NCBI GenBank assembly: GCA_902767175.1
Contig: CACXGH010000101.1
Span: 1 to 16,601 of the forward strand
Direction: 5' to 3'
Origin: an uncultured Ruminococcus sp.
Lineage (GTDB): Bacteria; Bacillota; Clostridia; Oscillospirales; Acutalibacteraceae
DNA: 16,601 nt
The position numbers and the translations under genes are program-made. Of this stretch, positions 14,109 to 16,601 are shown in pieces. The notes below the pieces were generated by a model. The model ran no database searches and was not told the origin of the DNA. It was given only the letters and a program-made list of their open reading frames with translations. Each line of letters begins with the position of its first letter. Position 1 is the stretch's first letter.

Positions 14109-15272
14109 ATGAAAAAGTATACAATAAAGGCTTTAGCCGCAATGCTGCTTGCAGCATCAATTCTATCATTTTCCGCCTGCGGAAAGGACAATAACAGTTC
14201 AGAAGCGAGCACTGCCGATTCCTCTGTTTCAGCCGTAAGCGATACAAGCAAAGAAAACGACAGCAGCTCCACTGATGAAGAAAGCAGCGAACAGAGCGAT
14301 GATAATTCAAAGCCCGAAGCAAGTGATCCTATTGACGAAAAGGAAAAGGGCGATCTTCCGCCTTTAGCAGATGATGACGGAAGTGATGTGGGTATTATGA
14401 CTGACGGAGGCATACTCATTTATAACAGAACAGCCTATGAGATGTTCTACGGCAATGAAAGTCTTGCAAAGGATTATGCTGATGCGGTTTCAACTGTTAA
14501 AAAGGCTCTCGGAGATAAGGTAAAGGTATATAACGTTGTTGTTCCCACACACTGCGGAGTAACCCTTCCCGACAGATTTTTTGACGAGTACGGCATTACT
14601 GACCAGAATGAGTACATAAAGACTATATTCGACTCATACTCTGAGGATATAGTAGGAATAAACACATATAATACAATAGCTCATCACAGAGATGAATATA
14701 TCTATTTCAATTCGGACCATCATTGGACAGGACTTGCCGCTTATTATGCATACAGAGACTTCTGCAAGACGGCAGGTGTTGAACCTCTTAAGCTTTCAGA
14801 GATGATCGAGGGCACTATAGAGGGCTATTACGGCAGTCTTACGAATTGGGTCGATGCTTCCCTTTTAGAGCCTGATGTCGTACATTATTTTACTGCGGAA
14901 AAGGACACAGAGACCTTTATATATGATGACAACGGCGAAAACGAACAGCAGACAAGGCTTTTCCACGATTATGCAGAGGGCGCTAATGCCTACGGCGTAT
15001 TCCTTGGAGGAGACAATCCTCTTACGGTTTGCAGGAATAAAGACGGCAACGGCAAGAAGATAGCAATTTTAAAGGAATCATACGGAAATGCGTTTTCTCC
15101 GTATATAGCTCTCACCTACAGCGAGACACATATGCTCGACTTCCGTTATCTTGAGTTTGATTTTCTCAAGTATATCGAGGACAATAACATTGACGAGGTA
15201 ATTATCGTTAATAATACAATGGCATCTGCAACACCTATGCGCTGTGATGAGCTGAGAGGTCTTGTTGACTGA
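14109..15272 (+). CDS. DHHW/SGNH-like secreted lipoprotein
   Basis: A 387-residue predicted lipoprotein. A signal peptide (KKYTIKALAAMLLAASILS) ends at the lipobox FSAC with Cys24 as the lipid anchor; Phe at -3 is a little unusual. A Ser/Asp/Glu-rich disordered linker (27-92) separates the membrane anchor from the catalytic-like domain. That domain carries the hallmark NSDHHWT (201-207) and a later KESYGNAF block (322-329), in which Ser324 is placed like the nucleophile of SGNH/AlgX-like O-acyltransferases. DHHW proteins are often encoded beside MBOAT acyltransferases and are thought to modify cell-surface glycans; no such partner is present here, so the substrate is unknown. GGAAAGGAG lies 8 bases before the ATG at 14109. 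It is a single-gene unit with its own promoter and terminator, opposite in strand to its neighbours. Confidence 0.85.
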   Translation: MKKYTIKALAAMLLAASILSFSACGKDNNSSEASTADSSVSAVSDTSKENDSSSTDEESSEQSDDNSKPEASDPIDEKEKGDLPPLADDDGSDVGIMTDGGILIYNRTAYEMFYGNESLAKDYADAVSTVKKALGDKVKVYNVVVPTHCGVTLPDRFFDEYGITDQNEYIKTIFDSYSEDIVGINTYNTIAHHRDEYIYFNSDHHWTGLAAYYAYRDFCKTAGVEPLKLSEMIEGTIEGYYGSLTNWVDASLLEPDVVHYFTAEKDTETFIYDDNGENEQQTRLFHDYAEGANAYGVFLGGDNPLTVCRNKDGNGKKIAILKESYGNAFSPYIALTYSETHMLDFRYLEFDFLKYIEDNNIDEVIIVNNTMASATPMRCDELRGLVD

Positions 15273-15333
15273 TATTGTTTCCATTAAACAGCAGATACTT
15301 TTTATAGCGCGTCAGCACCTGCAAAATACACAC

Positions 15334-15375
15334 AAGCCGATGAAGTTCCTTTCAGAGCTTCATCGGCTTTCTTTA
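15334..15375 (+). terminator. Intrinsic terminator of the DHHW lipoprotein gene
   Basis: The stem AAGCCGATGAAG/CTTCATCGGCTT (15334-15345 with 15358-15369) is perfect over 12 bp and can extend by 3 more pairs around a 6-base loop. It is followed by TTTCTTT on the plus strand, about 60 bases after the stop codon. The minus-strand side lacks a T tract. Confidence 0.9.
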
Positions 15376-15410
15376 ATGTAAATTATAAAAATATCAGATA
15401 AAACTAAGGA

Positions 15411-15447
15411 AGTGCTGAGCCGTAAGGCGTGATTTATTCAGCGGCTG
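15411..15447 (-). terminator. Weak hairpin behind ldh, possible terminator
   Basis: Downstream of the ldh stop codon, alternative stems AGCCG/CGGCT (15418-15422 with 15442-15446) and GCTGA/TCAGC (15414-15418 with 15438-15442) can form. Only a loose T-rich stretch follows on the minus strand. This is the sole terminator candidate for ldh; it may equally be part of an intergenic repeat. Confidence 0.25.
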
Positions 15448-15461
15448 CCTAAATAAACTCA

Positions 15462-16415
15462 TTACAGCATTACGGATTCATCAATTACTTCCTTAAGCTT
15501 GCGTGCAGAAGTAGTAAGAGCGTTTATCTCTGCATCGTTAAGTTCTATCGGAACAAGACCCTCTACACCGTTCTTGCCGACAATAGCAGGCATACTGAGT
15601 GCTATTCCGTTTATACCGTATTTTCCTGTCTGCATACTTGATACGGGCAGAATAGATTTTTCGTCACGCACTACAGCCTCACATATACGCTTTACGCTCA
15701 TTGCAATACCATAATAGGTAGCTTTTTTCTTCTGTATAATCTCATAGGCACTGTTCTTTACGTCCTCAGCTATTCTTTGCATTGAGCTTTCATGGTCATA
15801 AAAGCCTCTCATTTCGCAGAAACGGCTCAGCGGTATACCCGACACATTAGCGCTGCTCCAGGCTGCAAGCTCACTGTCGCCATGTTCACCTATAATAAAT
15901 GCATGAACGCTTCGGCTATCGATTCCTAAATGCTCACCGAGAAGATACTTAAGTCTTGCACTGTCAAGAACAGTACCCGAACCGAATACCCTGTTGCTTG
16001 GGAAGCCGCTGAGCTTTGCTGCTGTATATGTCAGTATATCAACGGGATTTGCAACGACAAGGATAATGCCGTTCTTATTATGGTTTGCTATTTCAGGAAT
16101 GATAGACTTGAAAATAGCGACATTCTTTTTAACAAGGTCAAGTCTTGTTTCACCCGGCTTCTGACCTGCGCCTGCGGTCACAATTACAATAGAAGCATCG
16201 GAAATGTCATCGTATGTTCCTGCATATATATTCATCTGCTTTGCAAAGGGAAGTCCGTGACTTATATCAAGTGCTTCACCCTCTGCCTTTTCCTTGTCAT
16301 AATCAATAAGCACAAGCTCAGAAAAAAGACCGCTCTGCATAAGTGCAAAAGCCGAAGCTGAACCGACAAAACCGCAGCCAACAATTGCAGCCTTTCTGCT
16401 GTTTATTTCTACCAT
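15462..16415 (-). CDS. ldh: L-lactate dehydrogenase
   Basis: A 317-residue NAD-dependent L-lactate dehydrogenase that reduces pyruvate to lactate and reoxidises NADH in fermentation. The Rossmann motif GCGFVGSA is at 13-20. The mobile-loop segment GQKPGETRLDL (84-94) has Gln85 at the specificity position, which favours lactate over malate dehydrogenase, and Arg91 for substrate binding. ANPVDILTY (122-130) and the catalytic His178 in GEHGDS are present. I chose the ATG at 16415. An in-frame GTG at 16421 would add two residues and has AAAGG at closer spacing, so both are possible. It is a single gene with its own promoter. Confidence 0.95.
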   Translation of the reverse strand: MVEINSRKAAIVGCGFVGSASAFALMQSGLFSELVLIDYDKEKAEGEALDISHGLPFAKQMNIYAGTYDDISDASIVIVTAGAGQKPGETRLDLVKKNVAIFKSIIPEIANHNKNGIILVVANPVDILTYTAAKLSGFPSNRVFGSGTVLDSARLKYLLGEHLGIDSRSVHAFIIGEHGDSELAAWSSANVSGIPLSRFCEMRGFYDHESSMQRIAEDVKNSAYEIIQKKKATYYGIAMSVKRICEAVVRDEKSILPVSSMQTGKYGINGIALSMPAIVGKNGVEGLVPIELNDAEINALTTSARKLKEVIDESVML

Positions 16416-16462
16416 GATCACATCAGCCTTTCAGAAATTATTAAGGATCTATCCTGATTTTA

Positions 16463-16491
16463 ATATTACCATATTATTCCGCAAAATTCAA
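16463..16491 (-). promoter_or_regulatory. Sigma-A-type promoter of ldh
   Basis: TTGAAT (16486-16491) and TAATAT (16463-16468) are spaced 17 bases apart on the minus strand, about 48 bases before the ATG. I saw no clear Rex-type operator beside it. Confidence 0.6.
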
Positions 16492-16539
16492 TAGCACCGC
16501 TCAGCACAGCATGAAAATCAATTTTGCCGGGACAGTCAC

Positions 16540-16582
16540 ATGGGGAAAACCCTTTTCCGGCGGAAAAAGGGTTATTCCCCAT
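16540..16582. repeat. Long near-perfect inverted repeat at the window end
   Basis: The arm ATGGGGAAAACCCTTTTCCG (16540-16559) pairs with 16561-16582 over about 20 bp, with two single-base bulges and essentially no loop. It lies upstream of the ldh promoter and is followed by a C-rich stretch (ATACCCCTTTCC). No gene covers it. The loop-free, symmetrical form is more like a dispersed intergenic repeat or a cruciform-forming element than a normal terminator. Confidence 0.7.
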
Positions 16583-16601
16583 ACCCCTTTCCTAAAACCG
16601 C

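Noticed and set aside
14030..14419. Minus-strand open frame of 129 residues opposite the lipoprotein gene
   Set aside because: It is antisense to the signal peptide and the Ser/Asp/Glu linker, and its low-complexity Ser/Leu content mirrors that linker.
1..16601. CRISPR arrays, tRNA/rRNA genes, transposases or phage genes
   Set aside because: I looked for spaced direct repeats, cloverleaf-type sequences and mobile-element proteins on both strands and found none. The hairpin stretches are isolated and lack transposase-like genes nearby.

Overview
This window looks like an ordinary stretch of a Gram-positive, spore-forming Clostridia chromosome, most likely Ruminococcus or another Oscillospiraceae. 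I infer this from gene order and protein style: a yabM-to-yabR type sporulation and division cluster with a HU gene inserted, a recJ-relA-dtd-hydrolase-hemZ run, moderate GC content, and strong AGGAGG-type ribosome binding sites. No species can be named from the sequence alone.

Almost everything lies on the minus strand, so the genes are transcribed from high to low coordinates. From the right: an L-lactate dehydrogenase gene (15462-16415) with its own promoter, then a divergent plus-strand gene for a secreted DHHW-family lipoprotein (14109-15272) with a strong promoter and terminator. A 420-bp intergenic stretch (13689-14108) holds back-to-back promoters. A tightly packed minus-strand operon follows: recJ, relA/spoT-type rsh, dtd, an MBL-fold hydrolase, hemZ and a short uridine-kinase-like gene (13688 down to 5876). 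Several of these genes overlap. Next is a single-gene unit for a small coiled-coil zinc-ribbon protein (5333-5782), behind a good promoter that contains a palindrome.

The left third (5125 down to 220) is the spoVB-like flippase, mazG, hup (HU), rqcP/yabO, yabP, yabQ, divIC and yabR-like S1 protein. It combines sporulation genes (spoVB, yabP, yabQ) with genes for nucleotide clean-up (mazG), the nucleoid (hup), ribosome quality control (rqcP) and cell division (divIC). Sequence signals suggest that it is not one simple transcript: there is a promoter at the end of spoVB in front of mazG, a terminator directly after hup, a promoter between yabQ and divIC, and a terminator after yabR.

I found no convincing new defence, mobile or biosynthetic system. 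The parts not explained by genes are three structured non-coding stretches: GC-rich hairpins at 1-70, a multi-hairpin element at about 5160-5345, and a long near-perfect inverted repeat at 16540-16582. The solitary DHHW lipoprotein and the uncharacterised zinc-ribbon protein are the least understood coding genes.
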